From: CAZTTG01 sp964615935
GTDB lineage: Bacteria; Planctomycetota; UBA1135; GCA-002686595
Assembly (NCBI GenBank): GCA_964615935.1
Contig: CAZTTG010000002.1
Span: forward strand, 1-64,000
DNA length: 64,000 nt
Direction of reading: 5' to 3'
Every line of letters starts with the position of its first letter. Position 1 is the first letter of the stretch. A model generated the notes under the pieces. It was not told where the DNA came from, did no database searches, and saw nothing but the letters and a program-made list of their open reading frames with translations. The translations under genes were made by a program, and so were the position numbers. Positions 26,691 through 35,555 of this stretch are shown here, in pieces.

Positions 26691-27959
26691 GTGCGCATCC
26701 TCTTCCTGAACGACCTCTGCGACCCGCGCATCGGCTCCTCCATCCGGCAGATGTATCAGGAGGCCGAGCGCCTGCGGGAGCTGGGCCACGAGACCGCGGT
26801 GGTCTCCACCGCGCAGCGCCGCGAGGAGGCCGGGCACGGCGAGATCGAGGGCTGCGAGGTCTTCCGGCTGCACTCCAGCTACCCCTTCCGCTTCCGGGCC
26901 TGGGTCGCGATCCGCAACCGGAAGGTCCTGCCCTCCCTGCGCCGCATCCTCGCCGATTGGCGGCCCGACGTCGTGCACAGCCAGATCGTGCACACCCACC
27001 TCTCCTACGCCGCCCTGACCGAGGCTCGGCGCGCCGGGGCGGGGGTGGTGTTCACCGCCCACGACTCCATGACCTACTGCTACCAGAAGCTGGACTGCTT
27101 CCACGGCGGTGAGGAGCACCGGTACGCCCTGCGCGACTACCGGGCCCACTGGCGCAAGTGCATCCCCTGCCAGCGCTTCCGCTTCCGCCCGGGGCGCAAC
27201 CGGCTCATCCGCTCGGTCCTGGAGCGCGACGTCGACCGCCTCACCGTCGTCTCCGACGAGCTGGGCCGGGCGCTTCGGAGCAACGGCATTCGGGTCGACC
27301 GCACCGTCCACAACGCCATCGCGCTGCAGCCGGGCCTGCCGGAGCCCGGGGAGGTCGACGCCTTCCGGCGGCGCTTCGATCTGGCCGACAAGCGGGTGAT
27401 CGCGATCGGCGGGCGCCTCCACGAGCTGAAGGGGATCCGCCAGCTCTACAAGATGCTGGCCCTCCTGCGGGGGGAGTTCCCCCGGCTGCGCCTCCTGGTC
27501 ATGGGCCACGAAGAGGTCTACCGCAGCGGCTTCGAGGCCACCGCGCGCGAGCTGGGGGTGGCCGACCTGGTGGTGCCCACCGGCTGGCTGGACGGGAGGG
27601 AGCTGGCCTGCGCCATCGCCTCTCTCGACGCGATGGTCTCCCCCTCGATCTGCTTCGAGACCTTCGGGATGCTCAACCTGGAGGCCATGGAGCACCGCAA
27701 ACCCGTGGTGACCACCAGCTTCGGCGGCTGCCCCGAGGTCGTCCGCCACGGCGAGACCGGGCTGGTGGCCAACCCCTACGACGTGCCCGCCTTCGCCGAG
27801 GCCATCGCCGGCCTGCTGCGCGACCCCGAGCTCGCGCGCCGCATGGGAGAGGCCGGATACCGACGGCTGGTGGAGCGCTTCGGCATCCCGCGCCTGACCA
27901 ACGAGTTCCTGGAGGAGTACCGCGTCGCGCTCGAGATGGCGAGGGCGCGCGCGAACTGA
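26691..27959 (+). CDS. Family 4 glycosyltransferase
   Basis: 422 residues in the GT-B fold of GT4 retaining glycosyltransferases. The N-terminal half has R-I-L-F-L-N-D-L and H-E-T-A-V-V-S-T plus the acceptor-side F-T-A-H-D-S-M-T-Y segment. The C-terminal half holds A-I-G-G-R-L-H-E-L-K-G-I and the donor-binding E-x7-E type motif S-I-C-F-E-T-F-G-M-L-N-L-E-A-M-E, then G-E-T-G-L-V-A-N-P. A C-F-H-G-G-E ... C-I-P-C-Q-R-F segment near residue 150 resembles the Cys-containing insert of some lipopolysaccharide GT4 enzymes. It adds sugars to a cell-surface polymer; donor and acceptor cannot be told. The start is GTG 26691, directly after the flippase gene. Confidence 0.92.
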   Translation: MRILFLNDLCDPRIGSSIRQMYQEAERLRELGHETAVVSTAQRREEAGHGEIEGCEVFRLHSSYPFRFRAWVAIRNRKVLPSLRRILADWRPDVVHSQIVHTHLSYAALTEARRAGAGVVFTAHDSMTYCYQKLDCFHGGEEHRYALRDYRAHWRKCIPCQRFRFRPGRNRLIRSVLERDVDRLTVVSDELGRALRSNGIRVDRTVHNAIALQPGLPEPGEVDAFRRRFDLADKRVIAIGGRLHELKGIRQLYKMLALLRGEFPRLRLLVMGHEEVYRSGFEATARELGVADLVVPTGWLDGRELACAIASLDAMVSPSICFETFGMLNLEAMEHRKPVVTTSFGGCPEVVRHGETGLVANPYDVPAFAEAIAGLLRDPELARRMGEAGYRRLVERFGIPRLTNEFLEEYRVALEMARARAN

Positions 27960-27965
27960 CGAACC

Positions 27966-29048
27966 ATGGCTCTCCTCGTCTTCTATGTCGCGCTGGCCCT
28001 CTTGGTCTCCTTCGCCTGCTCCGTCATGGAGGCGGTGCTGCTGTCCGTGACGCCCACGCACGTGGCCGCCATGAAGCAGAAGGGGGCCCCCTCGGCCCAC
28101 ATCCTCGAGGGCCTCAAGAAGGACATCGACCGGCCACTGGCGACCATCCTCAGCCTGAACACGGTGGCCCACACGATCGGAGCGGCCGGGGCCGGCGCCC
28201 AGGTCCAGGCCCTGAAGGGCGAGGAGTACCTCACCCTCGCCTCGGTGGTCCTCACCCTGCTGATCCTGATCGGATCGGAGATCATCCCCAAGACCCTGGG
28301 GGCCCTGTACTGGCGCAGCCTGGCGCCGGCCGTCGCGCGCACGCTGGTGCCGCTGATCCTGCTGCTCTGGCCGCTGGTGAAGCTCTCGCAGGGCATCACC
28401 TGGCTCTTCGCCCGGGGCAAGCCCCACGCCACCCTGACGCGCGACGAGCTGGCGGCCCTGGCCGACCTCGGCCACCGGCAGGGGGTGCTGGTGGAGGACG
28501 AGTCGCGGATCCTCCAGAGCCTGATGGCCTTCGCGACGGTGAGCGCGCGTGAGGTCATGACCCCGCGCACGGTGCTCTTCGCCCTGGACGAGAGCCTCAC
28601 CATCGACGAGGTCCTCGAAGCCCACCCCGAGCACGTCTTCTCGCGGATACCGGTGTATCGAGGCAACCTCGACACCGTCACCGGCTACGTGCTCAAGGAC
28701 GAGATCCTGCTCTTCGCCAGCCGCGGCGAGGGCCAGCGGAAGCTCACCGAGCTGCGCCGCGAGATACTGGTGGTCCCCGAGACGGTCCGGCTGCGCCGCC
28801 TCTTCCAGGACCTCATCAAGCAGCGCGAGCCCCTGGCGCTCGTGGTGGACGAGTACGGCGGCACGGCGGGTCTGATCACCACCGAGGACGTCCTCGAGAC
28901 CCTGATCGGGGTCGAGATCGTCGACGAGGCCGACGAGGTGGACGACCTGCAGGAGCTGGCACGCCGCCGGTGGCAGGCCAGGGCGCGCGAGCTCGGCGAC
29001 CCGGAGGGCCGGGCGGACGAAGACCCCGATCCCGCCGGGCCGAGCTGA
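27966..29048 (+). CDS. CNNM/DUF21-CBS membrane protein (HlyC/CorC-like), short form
   Basis: 360 residues. Residues 1-150 form the DUF21/CNNM membrane domain with helices at about 2-20, 85-105 and 115-135 and the S-E-I-I-P-K-T-L-G-A motif typical of the family. Two CBS domains follow: R-E-V-M-T-P-R-T-V-L-F-A with R-I-P-V-Y, and P-L-A-L-V-V-D-E-Y-G-G-T-A-G-L-I-T-T-E-D-V-L-E. Family members are linked to magnesium or other divalent cation efflux. The usual C-terminal CorC_HlyC domain is missing; the protein ends in an acidic tail soon after the second CBS. It starts 6 bases after the glycosyltransferase stop. Confidence 0.92.
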   Translation: MALLVFYVALALLVSFACSVMEAVLLSVTPTHVAAMKQKGAPSAHILEGLKKDIDRPLATILSLNTVAHTIGAAGAGAQVQALKGEEYLTLASVVLTLLILIGSEIIPKTLGALYWRSLAPAVARTLVPLILLLWPLVKLSQGITWLFARGKPHATLTRDELAALADLGHRQGVLVEDESRILQSLMAFATVSAREVMTPRTVLFALDESLTIDEVLEAHPEHVFSRIPVYRGNLDTVTGYVLKDEILLFASRGEGQRKLTELRREILVVPETVRLRRLFQDLIKQREPLALVVDEYGGTAGLITTEDVLETLIGVEIVDEADEVDDLQELARRRWQARARELGDPEGRADEDPDPAGPS

Positions 29049-29068
29049 GCAATGCCCTGATGCTCAGC
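29044..29068. terminator. Bidirectional hairpin spanning two convergent stop codons
   Basis: GCTGAGCA (29044-29051) and TGCTCAGC (29061-29068) form a perfect 8-bp inverted repeat with a 9-base loop. Each arm contains the TGA stop of one of the two convergent genes (29046-29048 on plus, 29064-29066 on minus). No T-tract follows on either side, so termination or 3'-end protection is inferred from position and symmetry. Confidence 0.6.
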
Positions 29069-30926
29069 GGAGGCTGATCACCCGCTCGGCGCCCGGCTCC
29101 AGCAGGAGGTCGAGCCCGAAGCGGCGGCCGTCGGGGCGCTCGAGCACGAGCCTCGTCGGGCCGGGGGGGAGATCCTCGAGATCCTCATCGTCGTAGCCGA
29201 GGACCTCGAATTCGAAGGGCGCCTCGATGCGCAGGGAGGCCGTCGGGGGGACGGCTCGCCGGAGCGGCTCGACGCCCTCCGCGAGGCGCCCGCGCAGCCA
29301 GACTTCCTGGTGGCCGTCCGCCTGGAAGCGGGCGAGCCAGGGAGCTCCGAGGGAGCCCTTCAACGCGAAGCGCGAGGCGAGGGAGTCCTCTCCCGGCTCG
29401 AGCGAGCAGCCCGGGTGACCGCCGCACAGCTCCAGCTCGCCGGGGAGCTCCGCCCCCTCGGCGCCGAGGAAGACCAGCTCGCGCGTCACCTCGAAAGCGG
29501 GCGGAGCGTCGGGAGCGTCCAGCACCTCGGCGCGGGCGAGGTCCAGGACCATGCCGTCCCGCGCCTCCTCGACTTGCAGGCGCAGGTCGCACGCCTCGCC
29601 CTCGGCGAAGACGCAGAGGAGTTGGCCGCCCGGGACCGCAAAGGGAGAGCCGAGCGGGATCTCCACGGTGGTCTCGTCCCCGACCTCGACCCACGCCCAG
29701 ATCTCGTCGAAGGACTGGGGCAGGAGGACCGTCACCCGAGGCTCGCGTTCGAAGGCGGGGCGGATCACGACCTCGCCGCCGGGCTCGAGCTCGAAGTCGT
29801 GCACCTCCTCCTCGTGCCCGCTGAAGGCGCCGCCCAGCACGAGGAAGCCGCGGCCGGCGGGGAGCTCCGCGGGCTCTCCCGAGGACATGCCACCGCAGTC
29901 CAGCATCCAGCCGCCCTCGTGGTGGAGCCGGATGGAGGCGTCCTCCGCCTCGGGATCCCGCCCGCCCCAGTCGATGCGCACCTCGCCGACCGGGACCTCC
30001 CCCGGCCATTCGTCCGCATGCGGTCTCAGGGTCACGACGCGCTCTCGGGGCGGCGTGAAGTAGGCGATGTACCGGTTCTGGGGGCTCTCGAGCAGGTAGA
30101 GGCTCAGCTCACCGCAGTCGTAGCGGGACTCGACCTGCACCAGGCCAGTCTCGTCGGTGCGCAGCACGTGGTAGCCCTCCCCGTCGATCGCGTAGACCGG
30201 GGCCCCGGCGAGCTGCCGGCCGTCGCGATCGAGCAACCGCACCGCGAAGGGCCGCTGGCGCAGCAAGGTGATGGTCATCGGCTCCGCGCGGTCCACCCGC
30301 GCGAGGGCGTCGTCTACGTTCAGGTACTCGATCGCCCCGTAGCCCCGCGCGCGCACGCGCAGCTCGGGAATCTCCTCCTGCAGGCCGAGCTCGTGGCACA
30401 CGGCCATCCCGCGCGCGTCGGTGTGCACCTCGAAGGCCGGGACGTCGTGCGAGCAGGAATAGGTCGAGGTGATCTGCGCGCCCGGGATCGCCCGGCCGCG
30501 CGAGTCGAGCACCCGCAGGCGGAAGGGCTCGTCCCCGGCGGGGAAGAGCCGGATGGTGTCCCAGATGTCCCCGTCGGTCGCCGACAGCGTCAGGTAGCCG
30601 GGAGCGCGCACCCGCATCTTTCCGCCGGTATGGCTGCCGCTCCAGCGGCGGATGGAGAAGTGCCCGTCCGTCCCGGTGCGCGCCTCTCCGATGCGATGAA
30701 ATCCGCCGAAGGTCCCGTCGATCTCCTCGGTCCAGATCTCCACGCTCGCGCCGAAGATCGGGCGGCCGGTGAAGGCGTCCACCACCCGGCCGTGCCCGAT
30801 CCCGTGCCCGGGCGCCTCACCCTCGAGGGCGGGCGGCGCCGGCGCGAGCTCCTCGAAGCGCTCGCCGGGATGGAGGCCGTCGGGCTGGGCCTGGAGGGAG
30901 AGCACGGAGAGCAGGTGGAGGATCAT
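29064..30926 (-). CDS. Secreted carboxypeptidase-regulatory-like repeat protein
   Basis: 620 residues with a short leader (I-L-H-L-L-S-V-L-S-L-Q-A-Q). Tandem carboxypeptidase-regulatory-like beta-sandwich modules open at G-R-V-V-D-A-F-T-G-R-P-I-F-G-A (about 47), L-R-V-L-D-S-R-G-R-A-I-P-G-A (about 137) and V-R-L-L-D-R-D-G-R-Q-L-A-G-A (about 218). The C-terminal half continues as beta-rich sequence of the same style with no catalytic motif. It is related in architecture to the first gene of the window but keeps a leader peptide. The likely role is structural or in adhesion at the cell surface. Confidence 0.8.
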   Translation of the reverse strand: MILHLLSVLSLQAQPDGLHPGERFEELAPAPPALEGEAPGHGIGHGRVVDAFTGRPIFGASVEIWTEEIDGTFGGFHRIGEARTGTDGHFSIRRWSGSHTGGKMRVRAPGYLTLSATDGDIWDTIRLFPAGDEPFRLRVLDSRGRAIPGAQITSTYSCSHDVPAFEVHTDARGMAVCHELGLQEEIPELRVRARGYGAIEYLNVDDALARVDRAEPMTITLLRQRPFAVRLLDRDGRQLAGAPVYAIDGEGYHVLRTDETGLVQVESRYDCGELSLYLLESPQNRYIAYFTPPRERVVTLRPHADEWPGEVPVGEVRIDWGGRDPEAEDASIRLHHEGGWMLDCGGMSSGEPAELPAGRGFLVLGGAFSGHEEEVHDFELEPGGEVVIRPAFEREPRVTVLLPQSFDEIWAWVEVGDETTVEIPLGSPFAVPGGQLLCVFAEGEACDLRLQVEEARDGMVLDLARAEVLDAPDAPPAFEVTRELVFLGAEGAELPGELELCGGHPGCSLEPGEDSLASRFALKGSLGAPWLARFQADGHQEVWLRGRLAEGVEPLRRAVPPTASLRIEAPFEFEVLGYDDEDLEDLPPGPTRLVLERPDGRRFGLDLLLEPGAERVISLR

Positions 30927-30992
30927 GGATCGGGCTCCGGCGATTCGGGGAGGCGGTCTCCGGTCCCCCCCTACCCACGAGGGGCGGGAGGG

Positions 30993-32051
30993 CTACGCCC
31001 CCACCCCCTTCCGCAGGATGACGAAGAGGTGATAGGTGCCGCAGCGGTCGAGGTGGCGGCCCTGCAGGTCCAGGCGAAGGCGGTTCAGCCGTTGGAATCC
31101 GGGAACGCGGCGGAGAAGGCCCTTGACGGCGGCGCCGAGCCTCGACCGACGGGCCCGCCCGCCGCCGTCAAGGTCCTCCTCCTGGCTGCCGAGGTAGCCC
31201 ACGGCCTCGAGGTGGAGGACCTCCAGGCCGAGCTCCCGCGCCAGGAAGGCCGCGGTGCGCGCCTGCAGGAACTGCAGGTGCTCGAGGTCACCGCGGAAGA
31301 CCTGGGGCTCGTCCTCGGCCCCGGCGAGGGTCGCGTTGGGGGTCCACAGGTAGATCAGCCCCCCCGGGCGCAGGAGCCCCACGGCCCGCTCCAGCATCTC
31401 GCGCGGCCGCAGGACGTGCTCGAGGATGTCCTGAAGGACCACGAGGTCGAAGGGCGGCTCGCCGGAGACCTCCTCGATGGTGCCGCGGCGGACCGAGTCG
31501 AACCCCAGGGCGTCCCGCACGAAGGCGATCGCCTCGGGGTCCACGTCGATGCCGGTGACCTCGGCCCCCAGGCGGCTCAGATTCCACAGGAGGCCACCCG
31601 TGCCGCAGCCCACGTCGAGCACCCGGGCGCCCTCGAGCTCGATCAGGGAGGACAGCTCCTGGATTCGGAGGTCGTCCATCGGCCGGCGCTTCCGGACGTG
31701 CGCCGCCAGGGCCGCGGGCTCCTGGAAGGAGGGCAGGCGGTGCCGGTGGTGATAGGCGGTGTTCCGGAAGGCCTCGACCCGGTGCCGGCCGTGGTAGTCG
31801 CGGTACAGGCGCTCGAGCTGCGCCGGCGAGGGCGCCGGCGACACGAACCAGGCGCCGCAGGGCTCGCAGGACTCGAGGATCAGCTCGTCCGGCCGCCGGA
31901 GGCGCGGACGACCCTCCGCGCCGCAGAGGGGGCAGTCGCGCTCCACGAGGTCGTCGAGGTCCCAGTCGTAGTCGCGCGGATCGAGGCGGCGGAGCCGGCG
32001 CAGCTCTCCCGCGCCTCGCGTCGGATCCGGCCGCTTTGGATGGGAGCCCAT
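30993..32051 (-). CDS. Class I SAM methyltransferase with N-terminal zinc ribbon
   Basis: 352 residues. An N-terminal C-P-L-C ... C-E-P-C pair (about 40-65) forms a probable zinc ribbon, followed by the SAM-binding motif V-L-D-V-G-C-G-T-G-G-L-L and the acidic strand V-T-G-I-D-V-D-P-E-A-I. L-Q-D-I-L-E-H-V and R-P-G-G-L-I-Y-L-W-T-P-N are typical of Methyltransf_11/23 enzymes that act on small molecules or sugars. ATG 32051 lies 11 bases after the stop of the radical SAM gene, so they form one transcription unit. Together they suggest modification of a secondary metabolite or glycan; the acceptor is unknown. Confidence 0.9.
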   Translation of the reverse strand: MGSHPKRPDPTRGAGELRRLRRLDPRDYDWDLDDLVERDCPLCGAEGRPRLRRPDELILESCEPCGAWFVSPAPSPAQLERLYRDYHGRHRVEAFRNTAYHHRHRLPSFQEPAALAAHVRKRRPMDDLRIQELSSLIELEGARVLDVGCGTGGLLWNLSRLGAEVTGIDVDPEAIAFVRDALGFDSVRRGTIEEVSGEPPFDLVVLQDILEHVLRPREMLERAVGLLRPGGLIYLWTPNATLAGAEDEPQVFRGDLEHLQFLQARTAAFLARELGLEVLHLEAVGYLGSQEEDLDGGGRARRSRLGAAVKGLLRRVPGFQRLNRLRLDLQGRHLDRCGTYHLFVILRKGVGA

Positions 32052-32062
32052 GGCGGAGCGGA

Positions 32063-33640
32063 TCAGGGGGTGGGCGCGCGCCGGGAGAGCACGCTGGTCT
32101 GGTGCCCCGGGCGGATCGCCTCGGCCCCGTCCGCGGTCCCCAGCCCCAGCCCGCGGCTCAGGCGGCGGTAGAGCTCGAAGGCCCGGGCCTCGAGCAACCC
32201 CAGGCGATAGTCCCCGCTCTCGATCCGGCGCCGCGCGCGTCGCTCCCACCAGCCGACGCGACCCCGGACGAGCCCCATCGAGAGGGTCGTGAAGTGCTCG
32301 TAGAGCTTGCGGGCCCGGGCCACCTCGGGCGGGAGCTGACCGGGCCAGGTCTCGCGGAACTGATACCCCTCGGCGCCGCCCCAGCCCTCCAGGGTGCCGG
32401 GCGGTCGGAAGCCGGCCTCCACGGCGGGCTCGTACAGTGAAGCGCCCGGGATCGGGAAGTAGGGCCAGACCGTGGCCCTCCCGAGCGGGCAGGCCCGGGC
32501 GATCTGACGCGCTTCCTCCAGGGTGTTCATCATCGAGCGGGCGGGCTCTCCGGGGTAGCCGATGACGAAGGTCACCAGGGGGCAGATCCCGCGCCGGTCC
32601 ATCGCCAGCGCGGCCTCGAGGTTGACGCCCTTCGCCACCCGCTTGCCCAGCGCCCGCATGGTCTCCTCGTCGCCGGTCTCGCCGCCCAGCTGGACCACGT
32701 ACATGCCGGCATCGCGCAGGGCATCCAGGGTCGCGGGCTCGTAGCGCGCAGCCGAGGAGGACTCCATCATGGGGTACCACCAGAAGCGGACGCCGCGCTC
32801 CAGCAGGCCCTCGGCGAAGGCCCGGACGCGCTCCTCGGAGACTCCCCAGTTGGCCTCGAGGAAGCGCACCGTATCGAATCCCCAGCGCTGGTGCAGATCG
32901 CCGAGATCGTCGAGCATCTCGTCGGCCGGCATGCCCTTCCACCGCCGACCGCAGACGCCGGGCGAGCAGCAGAAGTTGCAGGCCTCGGGGCAGCCAAAGC
33001 TCGAGAAGTAGCTGATGCCGAAGAAGGGCCGGTCGCTGAAGCCCGGCGGCGGGACCTTCCGCTCCACCTCGCGCCGGGCGCGGCCGGCGAGCTGGGCCTC
33101 CCGGTAGGGCGCGATGTCGATCAGGTGCCAGGGGCAGGGGGCCAGGCGGTCCCATCCGACCACCGGGCGGTCTTGGGTGCGGACCGGCTGGCCGTCGCGC
33201 ACCAGCGCCAGGCCCGGCACCCCCTCCAGATCGGCGCCCGCCTCGACGGCCTGCGCGAGCTCGCGAAAGGTGATCTCGCCCTGACCCAGGCAGACCGCGT
33301 CGTACAGGCCGGTGGCCAGGTGCAGCTCGGGCGCGACCGAGGCGAACCAGCCTCCGATGAAGGCGGGCAGCTCGGGGTGAGCCGCCTTGAGCGCGCGCGT
33401 GCAGCGGAGGCCGTCGGCCACCTGGTGGCCGAGGACCCCGGTGGTTCCATAGAGGAGGGCGCCCTCGCAGGCCTGCACGACGCGGGCGTGGGCCTCGCTC
33501 TCGCCGTAGAGGTTGCCGTCGATGACGACCACCTCGTAGCCGTCGCGGTCGGGCCAGCCGGCGATGGTGAGGACCGAGAGGGGGAGCAGGTCCTTGCTCG
33601 AGGCCACTCCGCCGCGGGGATCCGCCAGGAGGGGGAAGTA
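32063..33640 (-). CDS. B12-binding radical SAM protein, 5' end lost in assembly gap
   Basis: 525 residues are visible and the frame runs into the run of N. An N-terminal B12-binding-like Rossmann domain (Y-E-V-V-V-I-D-G-N-L-Y and P-A-F-I-G-G-W-F-A-S-V, G-Q-G-E-I-T-F-R-E-L) precedes the radical SAM core with C-P-E-A-C-N-F-C, the CxxxCxxC [4Fe-4S] motif. Further family markers are V-V-Q-L-G-G-E-T-G-D-E-E-T-M and F-V-I-G-Y-P-G-E-P. Members do radical methylations, ring contractions and similar reactions. The first visible residues already match the usual second loop of the B12 domain, so only a short N-terminal piece is probably missing. It is upstream of and co-transcribed with the methyltransferase. 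Confidence 0.9.
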   Translation of the reverse strand, partial: YFPLLADPRGGVASSKDLLPLSVLTIAGWPDRDGYEVVVIDGNLYGESEAHARVVQACEGALLYGTTGVLGHQVADGLRCTRALKAAHPELPAFIGGWFASVAPELHLATGLYDAVCLGQGEITFRELAQAVEAGADLEGVPGLALVRDGQPVRTQDRPVVGWDRLAPCPWHLIDIAPYREAQLAGRARREVERKVPPPGFSDRPFFGISYFSSFGCPEACNFCCSPGVCGRRWKGMPADEMLDDLGDLHQRWGFDTVRFLEANWGVSEERVRAFAEGLLERGVRFWWYPMMESSSAARYEPATLDALRDAGMYVVQLGGETGDEETMRALGKRVAKGVNLEAALAMDRRGICPLVTFVIGYPGEPARSMMNTLEEARQIARACPLGRATVWPYFPIPGASLYEPAVEAGFRPPGTLEGWGGAEGYQFRETWPGQLPPEVARARKLYEHFTTLSMGLVRGRVGWWERRARRRIESGDYRLGLLEARAFELYRRLSRGLGLGTADGAEAIRPGHQTSVLSRRAPTP

Positions 33641-33740
33641 NNNNNNNNNNNNNNNNNNNNNNNNNNNNNNNNNNNNNNNNNNNNNNNNNNNNNNNNNNNN
33701 NNNNNNNNNNNNNNNNNNNNNNNNNNNNNNNNNNNNNNNN
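33641..33740. other. Assembly gap (100 N)
   Basis: Exactly 100 undetermined bases, the conventional placeholder for a gap of unknown length. It separates the 5' ends of two divergent genes: the radical SAM gene is cut, while the carbamoyltransferase start at 33768 is intact, with 27 bases of its leader visible. Confidence 1.
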
Positions 33741-33767
33741 CCCGGCCCTGGCGAGGATCGCGAGCGC

Positions 33768-35555
33768 ATGAACGTCCTGGGACTCTTCGGCTTCGGAATG
33801 AACCCCGGCGCCTGCCTGCTGCAGGACGGCCGGCTGGTGGCCTTCGCCGAGGAGGAGCGCTTCAACCGCATCAAGACCTCGCCCGGGCTCTTCCCCGGTC
33901 GTTCCGTCGCCTGGTGCCTGCGGGAGTCGCAGCTCGAGCTCTCCGACGTCGACCACCTGGCCTTCGCCTGGGACGCGTCCAAGTACCCCTACCGCATGCT
34001 CGCCGCGCTGGCGCGCCAGTACCTCCGACACCGCCGACGGGTGACGCGCTCGCCGGACGGCGGCCGGGGCCGGTCCACCATCCTGGCGACCCTCTCCAAG
34101 CTCCTGGAGCTCACCCCCACCCGCCTGCGCGAGGAGATCCGCCTGGGCCTGCGCGCCCAGGGGCTGATCGGCGAGCTCCCCCCCATCGAGTTCGTGCCCC
34201 ACCACCTGTGCCACTCCTACTCGGCCTACTTCTGCAGCCCCTTCCGCGAGGCGATCGTGCTGGCGATCGACGGCTCGGGAGAGGACGGCTGCACCCAGGT
34301 CGCGGTGGGACGGGGCGAGCGCCTGAGCGTGGAGAGGACCATCCCCATCCCCCATTCCCTGGGCTGGTTCTACGCCGCCTTCACCGCCTACCTGGGATTC
34401 ACCCCCTACCGCCACGAGGGCAAGCTGATGGCGCTCGCGGGCCTGGGGCACGAGCGCCGGCGCGACAACCCCTGGCCCGAGCGGCTGTCCACCGTCCTCT
34501 CGGTGGACGACGGCGCGTACGAGGTCGATCCGATCTACACCCGCTTCGGCGCCCACTCCCACGCCGAGCGCTTCACCGACGCGCTGGCGGACTTCATCTG
34601 CGGCTTCGATCCGCGCCTGCCACCGCTGACTCCCGGCGAGGAGGACGACGCCCGCCGCCTCCAGCCGGAGTACGTCGACCTCGCCTGGGGGGTCCAGGCC
34701 CGGCTGGAGGAGGCCGCGCTGGCCGTCGCCGGCGCCGCCGCCCGGGCCCACGGCATCCGCGACCTGTGCGTCTCCGGCGGGGTGGGTCTGAACTGCAAGA
34801 TGAACGGCGCGCTCCGCTCGGAGGCGCCCATCGAGCGGGTCTTCGTGCAGCCCGCGAGTCACGACGCGGGCGCGGCCATCGGGGCCGCCATGGTCGTGGC
34901 CGAGGCCTGCGGTGATCCCATCCGCAACCCGCTCGATCAGGCCGGCCTGGGGCCCTCCTGGTCGAGCTCGCAGATCCGGACGGTCCTGGACCGATGCCGG
35001 CTCCCGGCCCGGGCGTGCCCCGACCTCGCCTCCCGGGTGGCCGAGGAGCTCGAGGCCGGGAAGCTGGTGGGCTGGTTCCAGGGTCGGATGGAGCTCGGCC
35101 CGCGGGCGCTGGGGTCGCGTTCGATCCTGGCCGATCCCCGGCGGGCCGGCGTCAGCGACGAGCTCAACCGCCAGGTGAAGTCGCGCGAGCCCTGGCGCCC
35201 GTTCTGCCCCTCGATCCTGGAGGAGTTCGCCCCGGAGCTCCTCGAGAGCTCCGCGCCCTCACCCTTCATGACCATCGCCTTCGAGGCGAGGGAGGAGCAG
35301 CGCGAGCTCCTGTCCTCGGCCATGCACGTCGACGGAAGCCTGCGCCCACAGACCGTGAGCGAGGACGCCCTCCCGCTGTACCACCGCCTGATCTCGGACT
35401 TCCACGGGCGCACCGGGGTTCCCTTCCTCATCAACACCTCCTTCAACGTGGCCGGCGAGCCGATCGCCTGCACGCCCATCGACGCGCTGCGCTGCTTCTA
35501 CTCCACCGGGCTCGACGTCCTGGCCATCGGTGACTTCGTCCTCACCAAGACGTAG
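33768..35555 (+). CDS. NodU/CmcH-family O-carbamoyltransferase
   Basis: 595 residues, normal for the family. The N-terminal Kae1-like/ASKHA domain has L-G-L-F-G-F-G-M-N-P-G-A-C-L-L and F-A-E-E-E-R-F-N-R-I-K. H-H-L-C-H-S-Y-S-A-Y-F gives the metal- and ATP-binding His residues; A-I-D-G-S-G-E-D-G-C, Y-R-H-E-G-K-L-M-A-L-A-G and S-G-G-V-G-L-N-C-K-M-N-G follow. The C-terminal domain begins at L-V-G-W-F-Q-G-R-M-E-L-G-P-R-A-L-G-S-R-S and ends at F-V-L-T-K-T. These enzymes make carbamoyl-adenylate from carbamoyl phosphate and ATP and transfer it to a hydroxyl of a sugar or antibiotic. Next to the radical SAM and methyltransferase genes, it suggests a tailoring cluster. Its 3' end overlaps the convergent methyltransferase by 58 bp. 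Confidence 0.95.
   Translation: MNVLGLFGFGMNPGACLLQDGRLVAFAEEERFNRIKTSPGLFPGRSVAWCLRESQLELSDVDHLAFAWDASKYPYRMLAALARQYLRHRRRVTRSPDGGRGRSTILATLSKLLELTPTRLREEIRLGLRAQGLIGELPPIEFVPHHLCHSYSAYFCSPFREAIVLAIDGSGEDGCTQVAVGRGERLSVERTIPIPHSLGWFYAAFTAYLGFTPYRHEGKLMALAGLGHERRRDNPWPERLSTVLSVDDGAYEVDPIYTRFGAHSHAERFTDALADFICGFDPRLPPLTPGEEDDARRLQPEYVDLAWGVQARLEEAALAVAGAAARAHGIRDLCVSGGVGLNCKMNGALRSEAPIERVFVQPASHDAGAAIGAAMVVAEACGDPIRNPLDQAGLGPSWSSSQIRTVLDRCRLPARACPDLASRVAEELEAGKLVGWFQGRMELGPRALGSRSILADPRRAGVSDELNRQVKSREPWRPFCPSILEEFAPELLESSAPSPFMTIAFEAREEQRELLSSAMHVDGSLRPQTVSEDALPLYHRLISDFHGRTGVPFLINTSFNVAGEPIACTPIDALRCFYSTGLDVLAIGDFVLTKT

Noticed and set aside
33641..33740. Continuous reading frames running through the N run
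   Set aside because: Frames bridging undetermined bases are artefacts; the genes on each side were called separately.
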